From Torymus aiolomorphi (lineage: Eukaryota; Arthropoda; Insecta; Hymenoptera; Torymidae): a DNA stretch of 64,000 nucleotides. The position numbers and the translations under genes are program-made. The notes below the pieces were generated by a model, which saw only the letters and a program-made list of their open reading frames with translations, had not been told where the DNA came from and did not search any database. Of the stretch, positions 22,895 to 34,032 are shown in pieces (the first letter of the stretch is position 1; every line of letters starts with the position of its first letter). The stretch spans positions 124,001 to 188,000 of the forward strand of contig CM070874.1 of NCBI GenBank assembly GCA_036365515.1, read 5' to 3'.

Positions 22895-23487
22895 AGTAGT
22901 ATACATCCTACTATGGAGAGACTAAACAAATGACGTCATCGTGCCCCACCCGGGCTATCTTATCTTTGTTTACATAAACAGTAATTAAGATATCTTAATA
23001 GCCTGTTGTTATGGTTTGTTTACATAAACAATCAATAAAGAAGCAATTAAGATATCATAATAGCTGTAAATATAAACAGAGAGGTCCCGTACGGGAATCG
23101 GTGACACATTTTCGTCTCTCTCCATAGTAGAATGGCGTTCTCGGGAGGCAGTGATGTGGCCCCTCTTATTATTATTATTATTGGTGTTCAACAATATAGT
23201 AATTAATGTGTCTTTATTGATTATTTATATAAACAAGCAATTAAGATATCTTAATTACATGAACAAACATAAAAATGTTTTTACAAAACAATTAATAAAA
23301 CACCGATTAAGATATTTAAATTAATGTTGCTAAACAATAGATAAGAGATTTTCCCGTATCGGAATCGATGACGTCACGAGCCTACGCCATAGTAGAAAGT
23401 ATACTGATTTATAATTTTAATTAATCAATATTCTTATTGTTTAAACATAATAAACAATAAAAACATCAATTAAGATAAATGAAATGT
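22895..23487 (+). repeat. Polinton left terminal inverted repeat
   Basis: Matches 41371-40784 inversely with about ten differences, mostly transitions, and one small indel. It contains repeated AATTAAGATATCTTAAT-type dyads, CCCGTACGGGA and two TGACGTCA sites. The inner edge (23385-23408) carries an inverted copy of the outer terminus (GTATAC, CTACTATGG, TGACGTCATCG in the same order). Confidence 0.95.
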
Positions 23488-23497
23488 GTGTGTGTGT

Positions 23498-23574
<77 letters not shown>

Positions 23575-23577
23575 TGA
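23485..23577. repeat. (TG)n/(TGCG)n microsatellite
   Basis: TG repeats followed by about ten TGCG/GCGT units, directly inside the left inverted repeat. The right repeat has a CA counterpart, so the tract belongs to the element. Confidence 0.95.
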
Positions 23578-23819
23578 AGAGTGGAAGACTGGAATGGCAA
23601 TGAAAGATAGGAGAATAAAAAAAGTTACATCATTTTTATATTTTTATGTTAAAAAATTGACTTAAACAATTACAAAAAATTACAAAAATTATTTTATATA
23701 AAAACATTATAGTTCTACATATTATATTAATTTCATTTTTTACGTTAAAAAACAAACTTAAAAAAATTACAAAAAATTATTTTTCACAGTTTTATACATT
23801 AAGTATACAACATACCGTA

Positions 23820-24545
23820 TTAATCTATAACATATATTTCTTCTTCGTCATTTACTGCATATAATCCGTGGTACTCAAAGTCACCTGCATTTGTGTCCAC
23901 CTCGGGTTCTTGCTGCTGGTGCTGCTGCTGCTGCTGGTGCTGCTGCGAGAACTGTTGAATCGCGTGGAAGCATGTGTGCTTCCGATTTCGGACGCATACG
24001 CCACACAGCCACATATTACACCCTTCACACTTTCTCCACGCACAATTTTTCTGTTTTTTAACTAACACTCTATCGCATACTAAGCATTTCGCTAGTATGT
24101 TACACTGATTATAGTTTGATGAAGCACGATTACTGTGTCTTGAAAAGTCCGCAATCTCTTTACGTACGCTTTCCAGTAGTAGAACTTCGCTCTTGATTGT
24201 ATTTTGGAGCAGTTGTTTCGCGTTTTTTATTCAAGATAGAAAAATATATTTCCTGTTCTTTTTTCTTTAAATTATCTATCCAGTCTGTTACTGCAGACGC
24301 TTTCTTCATCCATGTCATCTTGACTGTGGATCTTTGACGAATGCTGACTTGACTAGAGTGTACCCTCCGCTGTTTAACCTTTGGTAAAAAATATAGCGCA
24401 ATAGCGAGCGGAGACGGTGTCAGATGCACGATTTCGGGTCCAGCGCGATGCCTGGCCACAGCCTTATCGTTTTGGCCATTATAAAAGCCCGCATCAATAG
24501 GGTGTGTAAGAGAATACACCAAAAGCGCATCGCCTAAATGAATCT
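23820..24545 (-). pseudogene. unrecognised Polinton gene with zinc-ribbon-like Cys cluster
   Basis: Reading leftwards from about 24545, a frame encodes ALLVYSLTHPIDAGFYNG and then a basic segment to about 24240. After a frame change near 24230 it continues into CLVCDRV, CAWRKCEGCNMWLCGVCV and CF (about 23960-24100), followed by a Gln-rich tract and an acidic end at 23820. Four CxxC pairs suggest a zinc-binding module. It is transcribed away from all other Polinton genes. The Gln tract comes from CTG/CAG repeats. I do not recognise the family. The frame change means this copy is probably broken, unless there is an unseen intron. Confidence 0.55.
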
Positions 24546-25255
24546 GCTCACGTTATATCAGTTTCGTCTTATAATTTAAACACGTGCGAAGGATGTTTTT
24601 TTCGCGATAGTACGTTGGGGTATTAGTTACGTACATATATATCTTTATATGTATGAATCTGTTCACGTTATATCAGTTTCGTCTTATAATTCAAACACGT
24701 GCGCAGGATGTTTTTTCGCGATAGTACGTTAGGGTATTAGTTACGTACATATATATATATCTTCATATGTAAATCTGTACCTTTGATAACAATTCATCGC
24801 TCTGTGAAATATGAAAACCCTGCCTCGTGTGCTTCTCATGTTTTATTATTTCGTCAAAACGTAACGGTTTCCCGTTCTTACGCTGTGTACACTGAGCGAG
24901 GGATAAGAATGGTGAGTGGATCATTTTAATTATATTTTGTCTGGAGCTAATATCCATAAGTATTATCAAATCTGACCCTGCGTACACATCACCAAAATAA
25001 AATTGAATTCGAAGAAATGATATTTATATCTGGAGCTTCGATCAAAATTTGTCGCTATGTGCAATATGAATCCCTGCCTCGTGTGCTTCTCATGCTTTTC
25101 ATTATTTCGCTGAAAAGTAACGGCTTTCTGTTCTTACACTGTGTCTTCTGAGCGAGAGATAAGAAGGGTGAGATGCGTGGATCATTTGAATTATATTTTT
25201 TTGTTTGGAGCATATCCGTAAGCATTATAAAATCCCCTGCATCGCGTACGCATCA
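24540..25255. promoter_or_regulatory. duplicated intergenic region between divergent Polinton genes
   Basis: Two tandem duplications lie side by side. A ~115-bp unit (TCACGTTATATCAGTTTCGTC, split as two copies at 24545 and 24662) is followed by a ~255-bp unit (CCTGCCTCGTGTGCTTCTCAT at about 24819 and 25073). The region separates the minus-strand zinc-ribbon gene from the plus-strand gene block, so it is the likely promoter region. No TATA box can be claimed with confidence. Confidence 0.55.
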
Positions 25256-25886
25256 TGTCAGTGTGCCAATGCGGATCATGGCGAGAAGTAACGCTTTTTT
25301 GCCAGAGATGCAGATCGACGAACATAGCGATTTGCGTGAGTTTATTTTCCGCATCGCTTCTACTTTACGTTTTTACAGTCAACCTTTATGGCATAGGTAT
25401 AGAGATTCATGGCGACGGCTTTTGCGTACAGTGCACTATTCGCTTTTACGTCGCGAACTGCGATTTTTACTCGCCCATAGCGGTCATCGTAGAATCGCCG
25501 TTTATTACGAACGATTTTTTCGCAATAATCGATCGGGGTTGATGATAGCGGGCGAATTTGTCATAGAAATACGCATGGAGAATGCAAATGTTCTCGATGA
25601 CATGATGTCGGCGTTTAGCGAACAAATTGGTAAGTAAAAGATTTTATACTCATTTTTTATGACGAAAAAATATTTGTTATATGTTTTAAAATTTTCAAGC
25701 CTTCGAAAATCTTCTCGCCGATGACAGCGTTGCATCAACAATTTTTATGAACTACAGCGGGCGTGAAAATGAGGCTGTAACGAGCCCAAGCGAACCCGAT
25801 ATCTCAAGTAGCGAAGGAGAAGAAGAAGGAGAACATCAACAACAACAGCAACAACAACAACAACAACAACTTATACAACAACCTAT

Positions 25887-25926
<40 letters not shown>

Positions 25927-26581
25927 CCAATAATCCATGTAGCAAACGAAGAAGATGATGATAGGCGCTCGAATATTTTAGAATCCGACAACGAGAGCGA
26001 AAGCATGATTAGAATAGACTCGTCGGATGAAGAAGATAATGACACAGTTTTAACGCGCGGATTAAACTTGGCGCTCAACCACTATCGGGAACCACGGGTC
26101 GCAGTGGAGAGAGCCATAATGAGCGAGGGCCCGCAGCCGTCGACTAGTGGAAACATCGGCCAACCTCGCGCAGGGATGCTTCATAATTTTTATTCAACTA
26201 GAGCACCCCTGTCGGAGCGGAGTTTTCGTAATATCGAGGATAGCCATCGTCTCGTTTGGAACAGTTTCGACGAAACTAGTCCTCTAGATCGACGAGTCAA
26301 CGAATGTAAGAATTTTTTTAATTTGAATATTTTTTTTCATGTAAAAGGCTGTTTTTACAACTTTCTCTTTTTTCAAAAAAGTTATTCGGAGAAGAAACAA
26401 TAGCGGCGACGGATTGGCCACTCCGGGTTTCGACATACCATTTCTATTGATTTACGCGAGGAGAATTTTGCATATTCGGCGTGCGCAAGAATTGCGATGG
26501 TTTCACGACCAGGCCGAACATGAAGATTCTCCATTATATACGTCGAACGAACTACAAGATTTGTTTCAACGGAAAATCTGA
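25255..26581 (+). CDS. unrecognised spliced Polinton gene (Gln-rich, acidic), three exons
   Basis: Exon 1 ends at 25629 (ATTG|GTAAGT). Exon 2 is 25700-26305 (acceptor TTTTCAAG, donor GAAT|GTAAGA). Exon 3 is 26382-26581 (acceptor AAAAAAG), ending in TGA. All three phases join without a stop, which supports two short introns of 70 and 76 nt. The start is probably an ATG between 25255 and 25300; the exact one is uncertain. The protein has an Arg-rich helical N part (LHYSLLRRELRFLLAHSG-type region), a poly-Gln tract from CAA repeats at 25836-25925, an acidic Ser/Asp/Glu region and a C-terminal helical part (LRWFHDQAEHEDSP). I do not recognise it. It might be the 5' part of the polymerase gene, but a stop separates them. 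Confidence 0.6.
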
Positions 26582-26660
26582 AGATTAACTTTTTGGTATT
26601 ATAATTGTGAAAACAAAAAACATTTATTTTTTATTAATCATTTTTAATAAAAATTACAGC

Positions 26661-29600
26661 GGACGACTTGTTGTTTACAAGCTCAGTATGGCCATCGCTC
26701 CCACCATCGCCTACAGTAGACGCAAATTCATGCATAAGAGAGAGTGGAGAAACTCTGCAAGTGGGATACGGCCACAACGATGATGGCATGACCGTCGATT
26801 ACGACGGAGGCGATGAAGAGGAGGAGGAGGAGGAGGAGAACAGAGCCAATGATGATGCTGCAGAGGAGGAGGAGGAGGTGGATGAGGAGGTGAATAATCT
26901 CGACATAAGACCTCCCGGAGTAAGATTTATTGTGATAGACGAAACCGAAAACCATGTGCAGCGATTTAGAGTGGTCGGGCGCTGTATTAAACTGCGTATC
27001 AAAGACTCGCCTATCGATTGCGATAATCCCCTTGTTTGGATGGAGGCAGCAATGCACGACATTCACGCCCATATTATTTCGTTGATACCGAATGAAGAAA
27101 GGTTTTTGATCGGTGTGGTCGTTAAGAGCGAATACTTTGCGAATGGCGTAGGTGGATTATCTTTTCGACCAATTGAAAATTTTCATTACGCTGATCTTTG
27201 GGATTTGATTGCAAATCTGACACAAAGTAATGAAAATTTCCAAATCGACGCAAGTTTTGTGTTACACATTACATTTGTAAGTATACCCGAAGGGATGGGC
27301 GCGCGTAGAGCGAGAAAATTAGCGATCAATTCGGTGACACAAAGATCAATACTGTCTAATGTAAATATCGATAATTTATACCTACCGCGTTCGTTAGTTG
27401 TAGGTGAAACTTATATCAAATTCCGGGCAAACGATACGGATGAAGCTCGAAAGGAATGGGGTGTCGTGCGCGACGGACGACGTAAACTACAACGAGAACG
27501 CGCCGAAAAATTAATGCAGGATGCTAATGTTCGTATACCACCCACGGGAGCAGGTTTCTTCGAAATTGAGCAATTTAAAATTATTATTTACACACTGGTA
27601 TAGCTATAGTAGTATACGATAAGAAAACTTTTGGCAGCGGTGAGCCCCCATTTTTTGATGGGCGTGCTGTTGTAGAAAGACAGACAGGATGTGAAACACA
27701 GCGTATAATTAATCTTTGTTATAATTCTAACGCGAAACATTATGATACAATACTGAATTTAATCGGTGTTGCGCGAACTAAATTCTTTTGCACTTTTTGT
27801 AACAAATGTTTTAATTTCATAGACCAACACAAATGTTTAAAAACATGTTCCAAGTGCTTTGTCTCTCCCGCATGTAAAACAGATAATATCGATTTAATTA
27901 AATGCTCGCAATGCAATAGAAATTTTTTTTGGAAATATGTGCTACGATAATCATTTAAAAGATGGCTCTTATAAAAAAAAGAACAAAAAATTGTGCGATG
28001 TAGTTAAACTTTGCAATAGATGCAATAAAGTTACAAATTGTTTTCGTTCGAAACACACGTGCGAAATGATTTGGTGTAAATATTGTAAAAGAAAACATTT
28101 TGTCAACGAATTCTGTTACATGCAACCGATAAGTAATGAGATTAATCACGAAAAAAAAAATTTTGTTTGTTTTTTATGATTTTGAGACGCGACAGGATGA
28201 GCCTTATCTTAATCACGAGACTTCAAATCTGCACATTCCAAATTTATGTGTCGCACAGCAAGCGTGCTCGGATTGCATCGATGATGACGATGTTTCGCGT
28301 TGGTGTAATACTTGCGGCGTTCGCGAACATGTTTTTCGAGAGAATCCTGTCACTCAGTTGATCGAATTGTGTATTAGAGATAAGACAAAATTTGCGCAAA
28401 TCATATGCATTGCGCACAATGCACGAACATTCGATGCGCAATTCATATTAAAAGAATTAAAAGAATTGGCAGAGTGTACATCTGAAGTTTTACCGAGTAT
28501 TATTTTAAGTGGACAGAATATTATTACTATGCAATACGAGCGAACGAAATTCATAGATAGTCTAAACTATTTCCAAATGAAGTTGAGCGCTCTTCCCGCT
28601 GCTTTTGGCTTGCCGGAAAAGAGTAAAAAGGGGTATTTTCCCCACTTATTCAATACTCTACAAAATCAAGAATACGCAGGCCCTTTACCCGATGCGAATT
28701 TCTACGCGCCGAATTCTATGAGTATCGATGAGAGAAAAGACTTTTTTAAATGGTACGAAGAGAACAAACGAGACTATGTATTCAATTTTAAAACAGAAAT
28801 CGTCGAGTATTGTCGCATGGATGTACAAATTTTACGCCGCACGTGTATAGCTTTTCGAAAAATGTTTCTTGATATTGGCGGCACTGACCCCTTCTTTTCC
28901 GCAATTACTATCGCCTCAGCTTGCTCTTATTTGTATCGAAAAAAATTTCTCAAGCCAAACACCATAGGAATTTTACCGCCTACTGGCTACAGGCGCGCTG
29001 ATAACTACTCTCACAAAGCTGTTGAGTGGCTATTGGAGTGCGAGCGCGAAATCGGGCGAGAGATTATTCACGCAGGTCGGGCGCGCGAGTATAGATTACT
29101 CGAAGGATTCTTGGTAGATGGATATTTGCCACCGTCAGAGCTTCCGAGCTCATCAACGTCAAGCGACAGTACCGCGGCCACAGATAAAGGTATAGTATTC
29201 GAGTATCAAAGGTGCTACACACATGGGTGTCCGCGATGTTTTCAAAACAAAAATAGATAAAATAAAGTCACTGGGCTACGAGGTTCGTGAAATTTTGGAG
29301 TGCACATTTGACCGGCGTAAAATTGAAAATCCTCGGATCGCAAATTATGTGAATAATCATCCGTTAATAAGCAAAATGGTTTTAAATCCGCGAGACGCGT
29401 TTTTCGGGGGTCGCACGGAAAATATAGCTGTACATTATAAAATAAGAGAAGGAGAAACAATAAGATATACGGATATTTGCTCTTTATATCCGTATATCTG
29501 TAAACGAGGCCGGTTTCCGCTCGGACACCCAGATATATTTGTTGGCAGTCAGTGCGACGCGTTGACGAAAGGAAATAACAATGATTTATCACGAGTAGAA

Positions 29601-30811
29601 GGTTTGATCAAATGTAAAATATTGCCTCCTCGTAATTTGTTTCTTCCTCTCTTACCAATAAAAATGCATGGACGATTAGTCTTTGCTCTTTGTCGCTCTT
29701 GTTGCGAGGAGATGCGACAAGAAGATTGTACTCACGAATATACTCACGAGTGCGAATTCACGGGGACGTGGGTAGCCGACGAACTGTGAAAAGCCATCGA
29801 GTTGGGTTACCAAATAACGGAAATATTCATAATATGGCGATATAAAGTAACGCAATACGATCAACAGAGTGGCACAGGAGGATTGTTTGCAGACTACGTG
29901 AACGCGTTTTTGAAAATAAAACAACAAGCTAGCGGATGGCCATCGTGGTGCGAGAGCGATGTAGATAAGGAACGATATTTGTTAGAGTACGAGCGAGACG
30001 AGGGTATACGAATGGAGAGAGAAAAAATCGGAAAAAATGCTGGCTTGCGCGCAGTGGCAAAACTCTGTCTTAATTCTTTTTGGGGAAAATTTGGGCAGCG
30101 TAGCAACTTGAAACAGACCGAAATTGTAAAAACACGCGAGGCCCTCCTTAAACTTTTAGTTGCGCCGGAAAAAGAAGTATTTAGCGTAATGTCTGTAAAC
30201 GACGAACTTTTTTATGTAAACTGGCAAAATATCGCCGATGCTGTGGCACAGGCGTCCAATACAAATGTAGTAATCGCAGCATACACTACGGCGCAAGCTC
30301 GACTCAAATTGTACGATTATCTTGAGAAACTAGATCGACGAGTTTTATACTTTGATACCGACTCTTGCATATTCGTTTGTAATGAGCGCGCGAAGGACGA
30401 GGAATACAGACCCCACCTTGGCACGCTATTAGGTGATATGACGGACGAACTGAAGAGTTACGGACCAAATGTACATATTGAAACATTCTTATCGGGCGGT
30501 CCTAAATTTTACGCCTATAAAGCAATCGATTCATCGACAGGAGAGACATTTGAATGTTGTAAAATCAAAGGTATAAGGTTAAATTATGCTAATTCTTTAA
30601 AAATAAATTTCGATAGTATTAAACGATTGGTCGATACCTTGTGAATGGCGACGATACGGGTAATATTAAATTATATTTTAAAGCCATAAGGCGCACACCC
30701 AAGCACGATGCTATCACGCGAGACGAATACAAGACATGTTGTATAGTGTTAAAAAAACGGCGCTACCATTCCATAAAAGAATTGTCATTGCCTTTTGGCT
30801 ATAAGCGTTAA
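26661..30811 (+). pseudogene. polB: Polinton DNA polymerase B (protein-primed type), multiply broken
   Basis: The coding region begins after an ATTACAG acceptor at 26660, so the start codon is probably in an unseen upstream exon. The first frame (to 27603) has an acidic region and an N-terminal domain. Zinc-type Cys pairs follow at about 27790-28100. Exonuclease motifs are FYDFET (about 28165), AHNARTFDAQF (about 28415) and YCRMDV (about 28808). Polymerase motifs are DICSLYP (about 29475), LCLNSFWGKFG (about 30062) and YFDTDS (about 30350). All catalytic acids are present. Lesions: frame changes at about 27600-27640, 27930, 28140, 29250 and 30640, and an in-frame TGA at 29787-29789. The C-terminal piece ends at about 30811. 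The enzyme would replicate the element from a terminal protein; this copy cannot. Confidence 0.9.
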
Positions 30812-31202
30812 AACATTTTATTAATAAAAAATAAGACTTATTTGTAAATATTGTTCTTGTTCATTGTAGTTATTTTTATTTCCCTCTTTCTCTCTCTCTC
30901 TCTCTCTCGCGTGCGCGCTCTTTTGTCCACACGCAAGACCACGCGCGCTGTAGCAGCTGATATGCGCGCGCGCGCAAAGTATTCGCTTCTTAAAGCGGGG
31001 AGTATCAGCTTATACCGCGCGGAGTACAAGCTTGTACACGCGCTCCGGTACGCGGTGCATATCAGCTGATGAGCACCGCGCCGCGCCGCGCTGCGCCGCC
31101 GCCGCTGCCGCCGCCGCCCGGGGATCGTTGGTTTTTTTCACGCTGAAAAAAAAATGTGTTATCGCTATAAAAGCACGAACAAATTCGGTTTTGTCGTCAT
31201 TC
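30812..31202. other. intergenic region of the Polinton
   Basis: Contains a short CT run at 30892-30909, GC-rich dyads with CAGCTGATATGCGCGCGCG and GCATATCAGCTGATG, and GCCGCC repeats at 31080-31120. This is a strong candidate for a regulatory or promoter region of the downstream late gene block. No ORF of note. Confidence 0.45.
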
Positions 31203-31872
31203 ATGAAAATGGATACGCGTTGGAAACATCCATTTACATGTTGTGTATGCGGACCTACCGGATGTGGCAAAACTCAGTTCGTCAAAAAGTTTCTTATTAA
31301 TTTACCGAAAATCTGTAACGTATGCTTCGATCGCATACTCTTTTATTACGCCGAGTGGCAAGAAACCTACCGCACGGAGTTTGTGACCCGGGTGTGACGC
31401 ACCGAGTACCGAATTTAGAGAGGGTCTGCCTCAAGTGAGTGATTATTCTTGTGACCGCGATAAAAAAAAGTTATTAATTCTGGATGATTTAATGCGAGAA
31501 TCTTCGTGCGATGTTATACTAGATCTATTTACGAAAGGTAGTCATCATAAAAATATCAGCGTTATATTCATAACGCAAAATATTTTTCACAAAGGAAAAT
31601 CGCAACGCGATACAAGCCTGAACACAAAATATCTCGTACTCTATAAAAACCCGCGTGATCGCGCTCAAATACAGCACTTGGCGCGTCAAGTATATCCGGA
31701 AGATCCGAAATTTCTGCAAGAGGCCTACCTCGACACCACGCGAACCCCACACACGTATCTTTTTTTCGATTTATCACAAGACTGTCTGGATGAATTTCGA
31801 TTCTGCTCCTGCATATTTCCCGACGACAAAACGCACTACGCTTATGTACCGAAATATTCAAAGTTTCGATAG
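31203..31872 (+). pseudogene. Polinton packaging ATPase (FtsK/HerA, A32-like), one frameshift
   Basis: ATG 31203 opens a frame with the Walker A motif CGPTGCGKTQFVKK (about 31250-31290). This frame closes at 31397. The other half, in a different frame up to 31872, has the Walker B motif LLILDDLM (about 31470) and a sensor-like VIFITQN (about 31560). A single indel at about 31385-31400 separates them. The family pumps genomic DNA into capsids. Total length of about 220 residues fits Polinton ATPases, so the gene is otherwise complete. It sits directly after the polymerase and before the small virion proteins. Confidence 0.88.
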
Positions 31873-31968
31873 TCTAATTATATTGAAAGAAGGAGAGGGG
31901 GAGTGAAGAAAAAAAAGAAATAGATATGTCAGATGCGCGAGTCTTGAACCTCCAGTCGAGAGATAACA

Positions 31969-32361
31969 ATGGCAGGAGCAACACGGATGAATTCTAGACG
32001 CTGTTCGCCTTGTACTAAACATTTTTCCAAAAAACATTTGGCGGTTTTGGGAGCTCTCTCACACTGCGACGACAAACAGCGTTCGGCCATACTTCGCACG
32101 GCTGATAAATCGCTTGTCAAGTGCATATGCGAGTGCGCATTAAACGTTTTACACGGCGTAGTGAAATTAAGAGATTCGGAGAAGGAACAGCTGAATAAGC
32201 ACAAGATCGTATTGCGCAGATTAATAATTCCAAAGTCATCAAGTTGGAAAATTAAAAAACGCGCAATAGTACAGAATGGAGGATCTTTTTTGCCAGCTCT
32301 TCTAGCCCCCATTGTAGGTGCGCTCATATCTAAACTATTTGGAGGAGGAGGAAAACAGTAA
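31969..32361 (+). CDS. small Polinton virion-type protein with Gly-rich hydrophobic tail
   Basis: An intact 130-residue frame. The N-terminal ~100 residues are basic and Cys/His-containing (CSPCTKHFSKKHL). The C terminus has GGSFLPALLAPIVGALISKL followed by FGGGG. Similar small basic proteins with a C-terminal GGFLPALL-like hydrophobic segment recur in Polinton loci, by my recollection of the family rather than a search. A virion or membrane-active role is an inference. The ATG at 31969 is the first in frame and lies 97 nt after the ATPase stop. Confidence 0.65.
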   Translation: MAGATRMNSRRCSPCTKHFSKKHLAVLGALSHCDDKQRSAILRTADKSLVKCICECALNVLHGVVKLRDSEKEQLNKHKIVLRRLIIPKSSSWKIKKRAIVQNGGSFLPALLAPIVGALISKLFGGGGKQ

Positions 32362-32373
32362 ATAGAAGAAGCA

Positions 32374-32850
32374 GTATGGAACGTGCTCGTAAAATGGTAA
32401 TCGTGCCCGAAGATGCAATCGAACGCGCACAGTCTACACCTGCTGAATCAACAAAAACAATTGCCCCGAGCGAATTCTCCGGCGAAAATTCTGTGCAAAC
32501 TCCTTAAGTGGAGCAATGCCGGTACAGTGAGTATAGATGGCCGCACGGTAGAGCGTTCAAATATTATAGAATTACTGAACGATGTGGTTGGAAGAAGAAA
32601 GGGAAAAATGACGACGAGGAAGCTCCAGTTGGACGCATGGGGTTTTCTAAATTTGTTAAAACTTCCGATACTCCGACAAATTTAATAGGTAACAGCGAAG
32701 TTTTTAAAATTGGCAGAGTACTCACGGCGCCTTTAAATACGGCCAAACGACGACTGAATAAGGAAGACTCTAATGCAGAGCCCTCTCCCGTGCTTACGAG
32801 AAGAAGAAAGGCCGAACAAAGTAAAAAAAAGTGGTTACAATTCCAAATAT
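32374..32850 (+). pseudogene. conserved Polinton protein of unknown function, frameshifted
   Basis: ATG 32374 opens MERARKMVIVPEDAIERAQ and closes after about 44 codons. The next frame carries AGTVSIDGRTVERSNIIEL and the RRRKG-like segment (about 32517-32600), and a third frame carries GFSKFVKTSDTPTNLIGN up to a basic Lys/Arg-rich end at 32850. The three pieces form a plausible single protein of about 155 residues with two indels (about 32500 and about 32610). The middle segment resembles a recurrent Polinton protein I cannot name. Its place between the packaging ATPase and integrase suggests a structural or DNA-associated role. Confidence 0.55.
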
Positions 32851-32897
32851 AAAAGCCACACGCGTACAAACACACGCACACATGCACGCGGGCAGAC

Positions 32898-34019
32898 ATG
32901 GCGTACGAGAAACAGTATTACGATCTCTCGTACGAGGCAGGATACGCGGGTGCGCGTAATCTTGTGCGTGTAAATAAAAAGAAAGGTAAGCCCAACGAGA
33001 AGGTTAGAATATACGCATGGCTCAGTAATCAAGATGCTTACACGCTTCATCATCCTATAAAGCGAAAATTTCCGCGACTGCGCTACAACGTCACCAACGT
33101 GGACGATGTGTGGGAGTGTGATTTACTACAGTTAACCTCGATAAAAGACTACAACGACGGCTTCTGCTATATTCTCGTTATTGTAGATGTGCTCAACAAG
33201 TATGCGTGGGTCGAACCATTACGCGATAAAACAGCGCGCAACGTTACCAGCGCGTTCGAAAAAATTCTAGACAGCGCAAGCCCACGAGTACCGATGTGTT
33301 TACAATCCGACCGTGGCAAAGAATTTGTCGGGTCAGCTTTTCAAAGCCTTCTAAAATAATATGACATACAATTTAGAGTAGCGCGAAATCCCGATATCAA
33401 AGCGACTGTAGTCGAGAGACTCAACAGAACAATACGAGAGCGTATGTGGCGTTATTTCTCGCACAAAAATAAAAAAAGGTATGTCGACGTAGTACAAAAA
33501 ATTATATACGCTTACAACTACACATTGCACAGTGGAACAAAAATGAAACCATCAGAGGTAAATCTGTACAACGCAGCGAAAGCCCGTGAAAATTTGCAAA
33601 AGCGTGCTCTTCGTCAAAGCGCAGTGCAGAGAAACGGCCGCAAGAGGGCTCACCAAGCGATACCTAAATTCAAGGTGGGCGACTTCGTTCGAATCAGTCG
33701 GACTAAAAATACCTTCGAGCGCGGTTATGAAAAAAATTTCAGCGAGGAAGTGTTCAAGATAAAAAGGGTGTCGCGACGACAGAATATCTACACGTACGTT
33801 CTCGAAGACTTAAACGGTGAAATTATCGACGGATTTTTTGACACAGAAGAACTTGTATTGGTTGGCCGAGGACGCATCACTAACCATCAAACATTTAAAG
33901 TGGAGCGCATAGTTCATACGCGCGGAGGAGGGGTAAATAAGCAACTACTAGTCAAGTGGTTAGGATACCCTGACAAATTTAACTCTTGTATAAAGGCGAG
34001 CGATCTCGATAGTATCTGA
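32898..34019 (+). pseudogene. int: Polinton retroviral-type integrase with chromodomain, one premature stop
   Basis: One frame of 373 codons with a single internal TAA (33357-33359). The catalytic triad is visible: D in VWECDLLQL, D in LQSDRGKEFV and E in KATVVERLNRTIRERM, just after the stop. A C-terminal chromodomain-like segment (FKVERIVHTRGGGVNKQLLV, then KWLGYP) ends at 34019. The enzyme would insert the element and make the 6-bp duplication. Apart from the nonsense codon nothing is missing. The start at 32898 gives MAYEKQYYDLSYEAGYAGAR, a plausible N terminus. Confidence 0.92.
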
Positions 34020-34032
34020 AAAGAAAAAAGGA

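Noticed and set aside
23009..23194. A 61-62 codon frame present in both Polinton inverted repeats (also 41069-41257)
   Set aside because: It is conserved only because the inverted repeats are copies of each other. It runs through ATT/AAT repeats and dyads and has no domain character.
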